A stretch of 64,000 bases of DNA from Physcomitrium patens (taxonomy: Eukaryota; Streptophyta; Bryopsida; Funariales; Funariaceae): contig NC_037263.1 of NCBI RefSeq assembly GCF_000002425.4, positions 4,433,199 to 4,497,198 of the forward strand. The letters run 5' to 3'. A program made the translations under genes and the position numbers. The notes beneath the pieces are model-generated. The model was not told the DNA's origin and made no database searches. It saw only the letters and a program-made list of their open reading frames with translations. Of the stretch, positions 9,680-19,571 are shown piece by piece. The number at the start of each line of letters is the position of its first letter. The first letter of the stretch is position 1.

Positions 9680-10141
9680 TGTCACAAACATACAATTGAA
9701 GAAGATTCTAGAAGATTCTAAAAGATTCTAAAAGATTCCAAAAGGTTTCAAAAGGTTCCACAATGTACTAGTGGATTCTAAGAAGGCTCTCACAGGTTCT
9801 AGGAGGTTCCAAAAGGTTCTGGAAGATTCTAATAGATTCTAAGAAAGTTCTAAAAGGTCATAGGAGGTTCTAGATGGTTCTAGGAGGCTTTAGATGATTT
9901 AAGAAGTTGCCGAAGAAGGATCTTAGGCTTGCTTTGTTCTCAAGCCTCATAAAAACTTCTTAAGAAGCTTCTTAGGACCTAGTACATATAGAAGTCGAGG
10001 CTAAGAGGATCTTTAGTTTCAACAACTCACTTCTTATAGTCTAGCTAGGACCTTCTTGCCTTGTATCTAATTATTGTTCTAATATCAAGATTAATTCCAT
10101 TCCTTGGTCTTGAAACTTTGTCTTATATATGGTCCCTAACA
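9680..10141 (+). repeat. 5' LTR of the older gypsy element
   Basis: 462 bp with TG..CA ends, paired with 20990-21426. Its first half is dominated by a 10-bp tandem array (see the entry at 9701-9890). The second half, around ATGATTTAAGAAGTTGCC and CTCAAGCCTCATAAAAACTT, is closely shared with the 3' LTR. Confidence 0.9.
9701..9890 (+). promoter_or_regulatory. 10-bp tandem array of heat-shock-element-like units in the 5' LTR
   Basis: The units follow a 10-bp register with consensus near RAAGRTTCTA. The first two give GAAGATTCTAGAAGATTC, a perfect run of alternating GAA and TTC boxes at the 5-bp spacing that defines plant heat-shock elements (nGAAnnTTCn). Later units decay to AAAGATTCCA, AAAGGTTTCA and similar. 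About 18 units are visible. Binding by heat-shock factors is inference from the motif. Confidence 0.7.
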
Positions 10142-10362
10142 GTTTATCGAGATTGCCATAAAACAATATTAGGAGCTTGATCTTTTTTGATAAAGAATGG
10201 ATTATCCTTCTCCTTAGAAGTACTATAGTATTCTAAAAGTTACAGATTATCCTCTTCTAGATTAATATTGTTCATTTTTTTCATATTCTTTTGATTTCTT
10301 TTCTTTGCATCATAGATCAAGTTTTTTTTTTCTTTTGAAGGTATGAATTTTTCTAATTTTCT
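10142..10362 (+). other. Leader between 5' LTR and gag of the older element
   Basis: AT-rich untranslated leader. No clear tRNA-complementary primer site right after the LTR was recognised. Confidence 0.5.
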
Positions 10363-11450
10363 ATGAAAAAAGGTGGAAAAGTTAATATGACAGATTCAAA
10401 AGTCATCAAGTTAGATTCTATTATTAATGCTCTTGAAGCATTGAAGATTACAACAAAGACTTTGTCAAAAGACAATGAAGAATTATATATGACCATATAT
10501 AATGGTCAAAGAGCCGGAGTGCCTCAACCACCACATCAAATCGCAATAGAGATTCCAAATTCTCAAACGACTATTTCTACTTCAAACATGGCAAGTGCAC
10601 CCACTCAAGGCAATGATCTGACAATAATAAGAACAAAAGAACTGAGGATTAGCCTTCCGAAAAAGTTCAATGGTACCCTCTCAAAATTTTGTGACTTTGT
10701 AAACCAAGTTTGATTAATCACCTTACTTCAAGCTCAATGATATTCCACTGAAGCATCTTGTGTTGATTTGGTTGGAACCCTACTCTCGGTTCAAGCTTTA
10801 TCTAAGTTTGCTCCATTATTTGAAAAAAAATCTCCTATATTGTACAATTTTGAAGCATTTTTGGTAGCATTTACAAAAGCATTTGGTGAACATGATAAGA
10901 TTCATTCTTCAACGACTAAAATTCAAAGCCTTTGACAATAAACGTGCTTTGTATCAACATATGCCTCAGATTTTTAACAATTAGTATGTAATATAAATTG
11001 GAGAGAAGATACATTGATGAGTCAATTTCATTGGAGATTAAGAGACAATGTCAAGGACTTATACTTGTCAATGTCAGATCGTCTAACATTCTATGAAGCC
11101 ATTAGTTAAGCTGTGAAGTACAATAACCATTTATTTCAACGATGATAAGATAAACGTTCTTCAATTATGCGACATATATACACCAATTATTTTGCAACTT
11201 CTTCACCACCCATCTCTAATGAGTAGTTGGAAGCAAAAGATATGCAGATTGATACAGTTTGCTTCAAACTTCTTTCTAAGTAAGAAAAAAAGTGTTGAAG
11301 GAAATTTGGCCTATGCTTATATTACAAAAAAATCTAATCATATAGTTAATAATTGTTTAGAGAAACACCAATGTACATATCAAATGAGGAATGTGGCCAC
11401 ATCATTCAAAGCATTGCAAGAAAACGAGGGCATCCAGCCATAGTAGGAAC
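10363..11450 (+). pseudogene. Decayed gag of the older gypsy element
   Basis: An open stretch at 10363-10713 ends with LRISLPKKFNGTLSKFCDFV, equivalent to the PEKFDGTRSKFRGFI start of the retrotransposon gag domain in the nested element. Downstream, stop-broken frames still show FEAFLVAFTKAFGEHDK, matching LEAFLAEFRSMYGEHDA of the relative. The capsid-like gag protein is not encoded intact. Confidence 0.8.
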
Positions 11451-13199
11451 CTTGTGGCTGGGTTCTTCACTATCACAAATCAAAAAGGTCATGTACTCTC
11501 TACCAGTCCTTCTTGTTGTTTTACTATACATATATGGTTAGGAGTTACAAAATTAGATTGTCATGTATTATTTAACTCGAGAACCTCTGCATGTTTTATT
11601 GACAAAGAATTTTTTAGATCACACAAAATCTATAGGTCAAAAAATCCAAAGCCATAAATGTAGAAGTAATAGATGGTCGATCTTTATCCTCTAAAGATGA
11701 CACTCATGAAACGATTCCATTAAAAATAACCTTTGACAACCATAGCAACTAAGTAAAATTCAACATCATTAGATCACCATCAAGTCCAATCATTTTAGGA
11801 CTCTCATGGCTTAAAAAATATAATCCATACATAGATTGGATATCACAAAAGTTAGAATTTCTTTTAGTAGATCATAGACCCCCCAGATCTATAAAAAAGC
11901 TTCTAAATCTTGATAAGCCAAAACTTAAATAATAATTATTTATTAGAGCTAAAACATTTGTGAAGATAGTCAAACAAGGTACTACGTTTGTTGTCTATGC
12001 AAATCCACAATCAAAACGTGTGGTTGCTACAACTACAATTCCAAAGGCGTGTAAGGATTTTGCAGATGTATTTGAAAAGAAAAATGTGGACAACATGGCA
12101 AAGCATTGCCCTTTCGATTGTGTGATTGACCTTGAAGAAGGTACTCAACCATTGTTTGGATCCATCTACAATTTATCCCAAAATGAACTTGCAACTTTAA
12201 AAGAGTACATTGAGAAAAATTTGGCTAAGAATTTTATTCAATATTCCAAGTCACGAGCTGGTGCTCCAATGTTATTTGTGAAGAAAAAAGATGGATTCTT
12301 ATGAATGTGTGTTGATTATTGCAATCTTAATAAAATCACAATAAAGAATCGATATCCATTGCTATTGATATCCAAACTTCTTAATCAACTTAGCCAATCA
12401 AAGATCTTTATAAAGATTGATTTATAAGGCACATATAATTTGGTAAGCATTAAAGAAGGAGATGAATGGAAGACAGTATTTTGTACCAGATATAGACATT
12501 TTGAATACAATATCATGCCTTTTGTACTTATCAATGATCCAAGCATATTCCAACACTTAATGAATGACATATTTCACTAGCACCTTGATGACTTTGTTGT
12601 GATGTATTTGGATGATATTTTGATCTTTTCCAAGAATCCAGAAGACCATAAAAAATATCTTTGTCTTATACTGGAAAAACTATGAAGTGCTAGGCTATAT
12701 GAAAAATTAGAGAAGTATATATTCCATGCAAGTGGAATTTTTTAGATATATTATTTCCAACAAAGGCCTTTTTATAGATCCAAAGAAGGTATAAGCAATC
12801 ATTGATTGAGCAAAGTCAAAAACTGTATGTGATGTCCAATACTTTCTTAGATTTGTAAACTCCTACATGATTTTTGTTAAGAATTATTCCAAGATTGTTG
12901 CTCCACTTACGCGGTTGACATGCAAGGACAAATTAGACTTAGGTCCCAAAGCAGAGAAAGCTTTTCAAAGCTTAAAAGATGCTTTCACAACAGCTCTAAT
13001 TTTGATACATTTAGATTTCAACAAGCCCTATTTTATGGAGACCGATGCCTCAGACTTTGTATTGGGAGCAGTCTTATCACAATATGGAGAAGATCGCAAA
13101 CTTCATCCAATTGTATTCCATTCTAAAAAAAATTCAACAGCAGAAATTAACTACAAAATCCACAATAAAGAGTTATTTGCTGTTGTAGATTCTTTCTAA
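11450..13199 (+). pseudogene. Decayed pol of the older element: protease, reverse transcriptase, RNase H start
   Basis: A degenerate protease (RTSACFIDKEF, around 11580) precedes reverse transcriptase, open at 11960-12304 with AGAPMLFVKKKDG and then broken by stops. The catalytic box survives as YLDDIL around 12608. RNase H begins in 12867-13199 (FMETDASDFVLGAVLSQ, HNKELFAVVDSF) and is cut exactly where the minus-strand element inserted. Several codons for Gln and Trp are now stops, so the pol is dead. Confidence 0.85.
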
Positions 13200-13204
13200 G
13201 AATG

Positions 13205-13756
13205 TGTCAAGGAAAAAGACTCGATGAGGGAAAATATACACCAAAAGGCTATCTCGATATAATAAGTCAAAATATAAACAAGTAGGTATATTAAAAGGAA
13301 ACTGGAATGGCTATTGCCACAAGACAAGAAACTAAAGACTCTTGAACCTGGACTAGAAGCAAGAAAGGAGTTGACAAGAGTGAAGAAGCCTTCACTCTTG
13401 TCTCTATATATACTATCTAACTAGAGGCTACGTGGCAACGTTCTATAGGACCTCCAATATGTGTTGACTTTATAGGACACATGCCTTGACTTACAAGGCA
13501 AGTTTTTCTACGTGTGGGTCAGATAGTTAGTTTGATCTTCAAGCTAATAACATGTGTGGCACATGGCCAACTTGTTGACCACGTTTCTAATCCAAAAAGT
13601 CAATTAAAGACACCTATGAAGTCAAAGCAGCGTCTAGGAAGTTTCTAGGAAGCTTCTATATTAAATATTATAGAATTAACTTACTTTTATCTACTTTTAC
13701 TTACTTCTACCTATTTCTATATGTAATTATTAGCTTACATGATTATAGCCGTGACA
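13205..13756 (-). repeat. 3' LTR of the younger element
   Basis: 552 bp, paired with 19015-19566. It holds GGAAGTTTCTAGGAAGCTTC near 13636-13655, two heat-shock-element-like palindromes, and a TATATATA box. A decayed homologue lies at 57077-57586 and a solo copy at 9033-9576. Confidence 0.93.
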
Positions 13757-14339
13757 TTACCCCGCCTTCTAGAGACGAGTTCCATGAGGAGCAGTCATCA
13801 TATGTTGAGGAAATCTATGATGCGACGAATTGTATTCGCCACATACTCTGATCTCTGTTCTCTTCGAAGATGATTGATAGGGCCTCTCAACCATCGGTAG
13901 TGTCCTATACCAGGGCGGGAAGACCACCCAGTTATTTGATCATTGCTGAGGCCTTCGTAACTTCCTTCGAATAGAATATTCGGAACACCATCAGGAGTTG
14001 TTCCTACCTCTAGCAAAATCACCAAACATCGAGAGTCCCTTCCCAAATCGTGATACCAAACGCGTTGTATCTCACCATCTGTTCGAGGAAGAACATGTCG
14101 TTCTTGAAGATCTTCATCTCGATTGCGTCGTCTTGAAGGTTGTGACAATCGTAATGTCTCGTCCGGCAGGTCAGCAAACGAAGGTTCTTAAGTTGAATCC
14201 GCTGGTTGTTGGCTCTCCATCCAATTAGCGTCACAAATACAAACAAGGATAGGAAATTGAATGTTATCTTGCCTCAATCTTGTCTCTTTTATAAGAAAGA
14301 TTTTCATCTTGGTTTTGATGGATGTTGTTGATAAAAAAC

Positions 14340-14801
14340 TTTGACTTTAGCTGATGCATTTCCCAGATTCCTGGATGGCTCTCATGTGCGTTCACTAATA
14401 TCATATCCGCGCCAATGAACAAGATATTCTAGCTTATTTCGGCGCCGCCTTGAGTCTAATATCTCTTCCACCTCAAATTCTTCATTATTATCTACTTCTA
14501 TAGGAGGCAGTGGCATTTGTCTTCTTCTTTGTATATCCACTGTCTTATATGGTTCAAGAAGAGACACGTGGAATACAGGATGGATCTTCATTGACTCCGA
14601 TAGATGTAACCGATATGCAACTGGGTTGATCTGTTCAGAAACAAAAAAGGGGCCAAGCCTATGATAGTCCAACTTGTCACAAGGTCGAGTAGTCTTGATA
14701 TTGCGACGAAGTAGCCATACCTTATCACCCACATTGAGTTGTGGTTGCTCCTTACGATATAGATCTGCGTTTATCTTTTGTCGTTCTTGAGCTTCCTTCA
14801 A
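14340..14801 (-). pseudogene. Integrase C-terminus and chromodomain of the younger element
   Basis: Same frame as the integrase stretch upstream, but separated from it by an in-frame TAA at 14802-14804. It shows LNVGDKVWLLRRNI and LGPFFVSEQI, the integrase C-terminal fold. It ends with a chromodomain, FEVEEILDSRRRRNKLEYLV then HWRGYDISERT. The next codon, normally Trp in ERTWEPS, is TGA, after which EPSRNLGNA continues in frame. The chromodomain would target integration to modified histones. It is truncated by two stops that look like G-to-A or C-to-T changes. Confidence 0.88.
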
Positions 14802-15716
14802 TTACGTCTTCATTATTGCATGTAACTCTGACAACCGATTTGCCATATCTTCTGCTGCAGGATCATCAACTTTTGAAAAATCAAAAGTATCAAGTCGTGG
14901 ATGATAGCCATAATTGGCAAAGAAAGGTGTTTGTTGCGTGGAAGAATGTACCGTATTATTATAAGCAAACTCTGCCAATGGCAGAAGGGTTGTCCAATCA
15001 TCTTGTTGGTAGTTGATAGTACACCTTAAATATTGCTCCAAGACTTGGTTTACGCGCTCTGTTTGTCCATCAGTTTGAGGATGGAAAGCCGAAGATAGCT
15101 TTATGTCCACTTTTAAAATCTTGAAAAGGGTCCTCCAAAATCTTGACACAAATTGAGTTCCCCTATCTGATATGATATCTTTAGGTAATCCATGATAGCG
15201 ATAGATATTATCAATGAAAAGCTTAGCTGTTTCTTCACCTGTGATAGATTTTGTACATGGCACAAAATGTGCCATCTTGGTGAAATGATCTACTATCACA
15301 AATATAGAATCATAAGATCTTGAGCTTGGAAGATCTGTGATGAAATCCATAGAAACAGAAGACCATGGTTGTTCTGGTATAGGTAATGGCTGAAGAAGTC
15401 CGTAAGGTCGATGACGAGGAATTTTTGATCTTGAACAAATATCACATGATTGTACAAAGTCTTTGACTGACTTCCACATTTGTGGCCACCAAAAATCTCT
15501 TGATATGAGTTCCAAAGTCTTATTATATCCAAAGTGCCCTGCTGCTGGAAAGTCATGACGTGCTTGAAGAACACGTAAACGTGCTTCTCCTTCTGGAACA
15601 TATAGGCGTCCTTCAAAATATAATAGATTATTCTTGAACTCAAACTTAGAAGGATCATGAGACTTGGAAGAATTATTCTCGATATCATAAACAAGAGGGT
15701 CTGAGGACATACTGGA
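14802..15716 (-). pseudogene. Integrase core of the younger element (open segment)
   Basis: The zinc-binding H2C2 part reads HDFPAAGHFGYNKTLELISR with CDICSRSK. The DDE catalytic core includes SMDFITDLP, IISDRGTQFVSRFW and HPQTDGQTERVNQVLEQYLR. All three acidic catalytic residues seem present. It is continuous with pol except for the TAG at 15717-15719. Confidence 0.9.
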
Positions 15717-17792
15717 CTAGATTTGCTTGAGAAAAGTTGAATCAACAGTCAATGTTGATTTCATTGCTCGGAGATGAAATTGCTTCGGTTTCAAGAAGAC
15801 CATTCTTTGTTGCTCAAAAGCTGCATCTCCTTCTTTTGGTGCAAAATAAGAACGTCTAGATAATTCATCGGACAAACCTTGTTGTTTTCCTGGCTGATAA
15901 GTGATAATGAACTCGAATCTTGACAAAGACATACTCCAACGAGCTTGACGACGATTCAACACGCGTGCTGACATGAAATACTCGAGGTTCTTGTGATCTG
16001 TATACACAGTGACTGGTCTAGAAGCGCCTTCTAGATAATGACGCCATTCTTGAAAGGAATCCACGATCGCAAGAAGTTCTTTATTGTGGATCTCATAATT
16101 GATCTCGGCTGCTGAGAATTTTCTTGAATGAAAAGCTATCGGATGAAGTTTGTCATCTGTTCCCATTTGTGATAAAACTGCACCCAAGGCAAAATCTGAT
16201 GCATCTGTTTCCATAAAAAATGCCTTGGAAAAATCAACACGATATAAGACTGGTGCAGAGACAAACGATGTCTTCAAGGCTTCAAATGTTGCTTCCGCTT
16301 CTTGATTCCATTGGAATTTATCTTTACTAGTCAAGCGTGTAAGTGGAGCTGCAACTCGTGAGAAATCTTTGATGAAGATCCGATAGTAATTGGCAAATCC
16401 CAAGAAACATTGGACATCTCTTACTGTCCTTGGAATCTTCCAATCCATGATTGTTTGGACTTTCTTAGAATCCATCATGAGACCATCATTTGAAATGATG
16501 TATCCTAAAAAGTCAACTTGAGTAGTGTGAAATACACACTTTTCCATCATGGCGTACAATCCTGCATCTCTAAGTTTTTGTAATACTTGACGAACATGTA
16601 TTTCATGTTCTTCGACGTTCTTAGAATAGATCAGGATATCGTCTAGATAGCAGACGACAAAATTGTCTAAGAATTCACGAAATACATCATTCATGAGATG
16701 TTGAAAAGCAGCTGGTGCATTTGTGAGTCCAAAGGGCATGACATTATATTCGAAATGTCCATACCTGGTTCGAAACGCAGTCTTCCATTCATCTCCTTCT
16801 TTGATCCGTACTAGATTATATGCTCCTCTTAGATCTATTTTTGTATAGATCTTAGCTTGATTCAACTGGTCAAGGAGTCCTGATATCAAAGGTAATAGAT
16901 ACCTGTTCTTGATTGTGATCTTGTTGAGTCCTCGATAATCAACACACATTCGTAAAGATCCGTCTTTTTTCTTTACGAATAGAATTGGAGCTCCTGCTGG
17001 AGATTTTGAATGGCGTATGAAATTCTTCGCTAAATTCTCGTCAATATATGTCTTGAGTTCAGCCATCTCATCTTGCGATAAACTGTAAATTGGTCCAAAT
17101 GGTGGCTGAGTTCCTTCCTTGAGGTCGATTGAACAATCATATGGACGATGCTCAAGAAGAATATCTGCATTCTTTTTCTCAAAAACGTCTTGATACTCCT
17201 GATATTGACTTGGAATGCCACTTGAAGTCTTTACGTTTTCAGAAATAGGTGCAGCATAAATAGCAAAAGTTGATCCTTCTTTTGCTGCATGTATAAATGC
17301 TTTTGCACCTATCAGTACGGGTTTTACTATACTAGACTTATAATTTTTTACTTGGTTGGTAGAACTATTAATAACGCTTTGGGAAAAGTCAAGTTTACGC
17401 GAATTCCAATCTATTCGAGGGTTATATTTTTCTAGCCAGGATAAACCTAAAATAACTGGATTGGACGGGGATTTAATGATGTTAAAAGCTATGTAGCTAT
17501 CATGACCATCTATTGTTACTTTTATAGGATGAGTTTCATGAGTGACATCTCCAGAAGACAAGGGACGACCATCTATGACTTCTACATGTACTGGTTTAGG
17601 TTTCTGTACAAAGGATATTTTACGACTTTTAACAAATTGTTCATCTAAAAAACATGCTGAGGCTCCCGAATCTAATAAAGCAGAGGCTTTGTAATTCTTA
17701 GGTCCTAAATATAAGTCTATTATAAAACAAGGAGAGGGTTCTGAGGAGAGGATAGGACCTTCATTAGGAATTGTACAAGGTTCCAGCTGCAC
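15717..17792 (-). CDS. Pol of the younger element: protease, reverse transcriptase, RNase H (691 aa)
   Basis: The aspartic protease active site is LLDSGASACFLDE (near residue 40). Reverse transcriptase follows with AGAPILFVKKKDGSLRMCVD, PFGLTNAPAAFQ and the catalytic VCYLDDILIY. RNase H follows with FMETDASDFALGAVLSQM and VYTDHKNLEYFMSARVLNRR. The reading ends at TAG 15717-15719 in a place where relatives continue into integrase; the next frame-matched stretch is integrase. So one Gln codon appears to have become a stop, and the element is probably non-autonomous now. Confidence 0.92.
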   Translation of the reverse strand: MQLEPCTIPNEGPILSSEPSPCFIIDLYLGPKNYKASALLDSGASACFLDEQFVKSRKISFVQKPKPVHVEVIDGRPLSSGDVTHETHPIKVTIDGHDSYIAFNIIKSPSNPVILGLSWLEKYNPRIDWNSRKLDFSQSVINSSTNQVKNYKSSIVKPVLIGAKAFIHAAKEGSTFAIYAAPISENVKTSSGIPSQYQEYQDVFEKKNADILLEHRPYDCSIDLKEGTQPPFGPIYSLSQDEMAELKTYIDENLAKNFIRHSKSPAGAPILFVKKKDGSLRMCVDYRGLNKITIKNRYLLPLISGLLDQLNQAKIYTKIDLRGAYNLVRIKEGDEWKTAFRTRYGHFEYNVMPFGLTNAPAAFQHLMNDVFREFLDNFVVCYLDDILIYSKNVEEHEIHVRQVLQKLRDAGLYAMMEKCVFHTTQVDFLGYIISNDGLMMDSKKVQTIMDWKIPRTVRDVQCFLGFANYYRIFIKDFSRVAAPLTRLTSKDKFQWNQEAEATFEALKTSFVSAPVLYRVDFSKAFFMETDASDFALGAVLSQMGTDDKLHPIAFHSRKFSAAEINYEIHNKELLAIVDSFQEWRHYLEGASRPVTVYTDHKNLEYFMSARVLNRRQARWSMSLSRFEFIITYQPGKQQGLSDELSRRSYFAPKEGDAAFEQQRMVFLKPKQFHLRAMKSTLTVDSTFLKQI

Positions 17793-17992
17793 GGTCCCTA
17801 TTGTAGCTGGACGAATCCGTTTTCTGACATGTTGTCTTCTTTGACCGTCGTACCCCTCATTTTATAGTTGCCTCATTTCTTTGGACAATGTTGAGCAGTG
17901 TGCTTAGGTTCTCCGCAATATAAACATAATCCTTCTTGACGACGACGAATCTTTTCTTGCTCAGTTAGGGGTTTAAAACATACCCCATCGAT
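17793..17992 (-). pseudogene. Gag C-terminus with CCHC zinc knuckle, isolated by stops
   Basis: In the same frame as gag, after the TAA at 17993-17995, the sequence reads CLYCGEPKHTAQHCPKK. This is a classic CX2CX4HX4C nucleic-acid-binding knuckle. A TGA follows before the protease region. It is a natural part of gag separated by one stop. Confidence 0.85.
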
Positions 17993-18841
17993 TTACATGT
18001 CTTCTACTTCCGAATGTACGTTTGGCAAAGATGTTGATGTTGCCATTGAGTAATAACGTTGAGGTTCCCGTGAATGATTCTCGGATCGAAATTCAAAAAG
18101 TCGATTATCACATTTTATCGCAAAATCGATTGCTTGACTCAAAGTTTGAGGATCAGGTAAGTTGAGCATCAATTTCTTTACTTCGTATTGCAATCCATAA
18201 AGAAATTGACTGATGAGTGCAGCATCATCCCACTTGATGTCAATTGCAAGTTGTCGAAATTGTGAAGCATATACTGTTACTGAGCAATTTCCTTGTAGCA
18301 AAATTCGGATCTTATTTGTTGCAACACGAGTTGCATCGTGTTCACCATACATAGATCGAAACTCCGCCAAAAAAGCTTCCAAATTGTCCAATATTAGATT
18401 TCGTTGTTCAAGAAAAGACGAAAACCACGATAATGCAGAACCAGAAAGTAGAGTGCTAATAAACCTGACTTGTGATCCTGGAGTTGGATAGCTTTGCGGT
18501 TGGAGTTCAATTGCCAATTGTACTTGATTGATGAACCCTCGAAACTTTGATCTCGTACCATCAAATTTCTCAGGTAAGGCAATTCTTGGTTCTCTAGTGC
18601 TTATAGGGTGTTGTACAATTGGAGAAGGAACGTGATTTGTTGTAGATGTTGAAGCAGCTCCGATCATCTCTATATCTCCACTTTCTGCTATTCTTGTTCT
18701 TTCATGTGTTGGTGAATTGAGTTGATGCATCGCAAGCATTAACTCCCTCATTTGCTCTTGCATTTGTGCCATTGCACTCTTCATTTCAACAAGCTCTGCC
18801 ATAATGACACTAAGAAGAAAAATTTGTTTGATATTGCTCAA
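17993..18841 (-). CDS. Gag capsid part of the younger element (282 aa)
   Basis: The retrotransposon gag domain begins at PEKFDGTRSKFRGFINQV and continues through GSALSWFSSFLEQR and FAEFRSMYGEHDA-like helices to YGLQYEVKKLMLNLPDP. The likely initiator is the internal Met before AELVEMKSAMAQMQ, where a coiled-coil-like N-terminus starts. It ends at a TAA just before the zinc knuckle, probably a premature stop. Confidence 0.88.
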   Translation of the reverse strand: MSNIKQIFLLSVIMAELVEMKSAMAQMQEQMRELMLAMHQLNSPTHERTRIAESGDIEMIGAASTSTTNHVPSPIVQHPISTREPRIALPEKFDGTRSKFRGFINQVQLAIELQPQSYPTPGSQVRFISTLLSGSALSWFSSFLEQRNLILDNLEAFLAEFRSMYGEHDATRVATNKIRILLQGNCSVTVYASQFRQLAIDIKWDDAALISQFLYGLQYEVKKLMLNLPDPQTLSQAIDFAIKCDNRLFEFRSENHSREPQRYYSMATSTSLPNVHSEVEDM

Positions 18842-19014
18842 GACAAAAGAAAAAAAAGACTTGATAACAAAGAAGATACTAAGAACAATATCAGTTTAGA
18901 AGTGGGTAATCCGCAAACTTCTAATACGCTTATGTCTTGTCAAGAGAAAGGGGTAATCCACTCTTACTCAAGAAAAAATAAAGCTATGATTTTGTAAGTG
19001 TACTCTTGTCAATC
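18842..19014 (-). other. Leader and presumed primer-binding region of the younger element
   Basis: Short untranslated leader between the 5' LTR (minus-strand end at 19015) and gag. On the minus strand it begins GATTGACAAGAGTACAC. I could not match this to a common initiator-tRNA primer site. Confidence 0.5.
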
Positions 19015-19566
19015 TGTCAAGGACAAAGACTCGATGAGGAAAAATATACACCAAAAGGCTATCTCGATATAATAAGTCAAAATATAAACAAGTAGGTATA
19101 TTAAAAGGAAACTGGAATGGCTATTGCCACAAGACAAGAAACTAAAGACTCTTGAACCTGGACTAGAAGCAAGAAAGGAGTTGACAAGAGTGAAGAAGCC
19201 TTCACTCTTGTCTCTATATATACTATCGAACTAGAGGCTACGTGGTGACGTTCTATAGGACCTCCAATATGTGTTGACTTTGTAGGACACATGCCTTGAC
19301 TTACAAGGCAAGTTTTTCTACGTGTGGGCCACATAGTTAGCTTGATCTTCAAGTTAATAACATGTGTGGCACATGGCCAACTTGTTGACCACGTTTCTAA
19401 TCCAAAAAGTCAATTAAAGACACCTATGAAGTCAAAACAATGTCTAGGAAGTTTCTAGGAAGCTTCTATATTAAATATTATAGAATTAACTTACTTTTAT
19501 CTACTTTTACTTACTTCTATTTATTTCTATATGTAATTATTAGCTTACATGATTATGGCCGTGACA
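19015..19566 (-). repeat. 5' LTR of the younger element
   Basis: 552 bp, nearly identical to 13205-13756. Most of the differences I see are C/T or G/A exchanges, such as GGCAACG against GGTGACG. Followed directly by GAATG, the duplicated target site. Confidence 0.93.
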
Positions 19567-19571
19567 GAATG

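Larger units (their letters stand above)
13205..19566 (-). mobile_element. Younger full-length Ty3/gypsy chromovirus (-), nested in the older element
   Basis: This is a 6,362-bp element with 552-bp LTRs at 13205-13756 and 19015-19566, both running TGTCAAGG..GTGACA on the plus strand. Perfect 5-bp duplications GAATG lie at 13200-13204 and 19567-19571. On the minus strand the order is gag, zinc knuckle, protease, reverse transcriptase, RNase H, integrase, chromodomain, typical of chromoviral Ty3/gypsy. A purine tract (AAGGCGGGGTAA on the minus strand) adjoins the 3' LTR. By eye the LTRs differ at roughly 16 of 552 positions, so insertion is fairly recent, yet several in-frame stops break the genes. 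Confidence 0.95.

Noticed and set aside
9701..9890. CRISPR-like array
   Set aside because: The 10-bp units are contiguous without spacers, lie in an LTR and the genome is eukaryotic.
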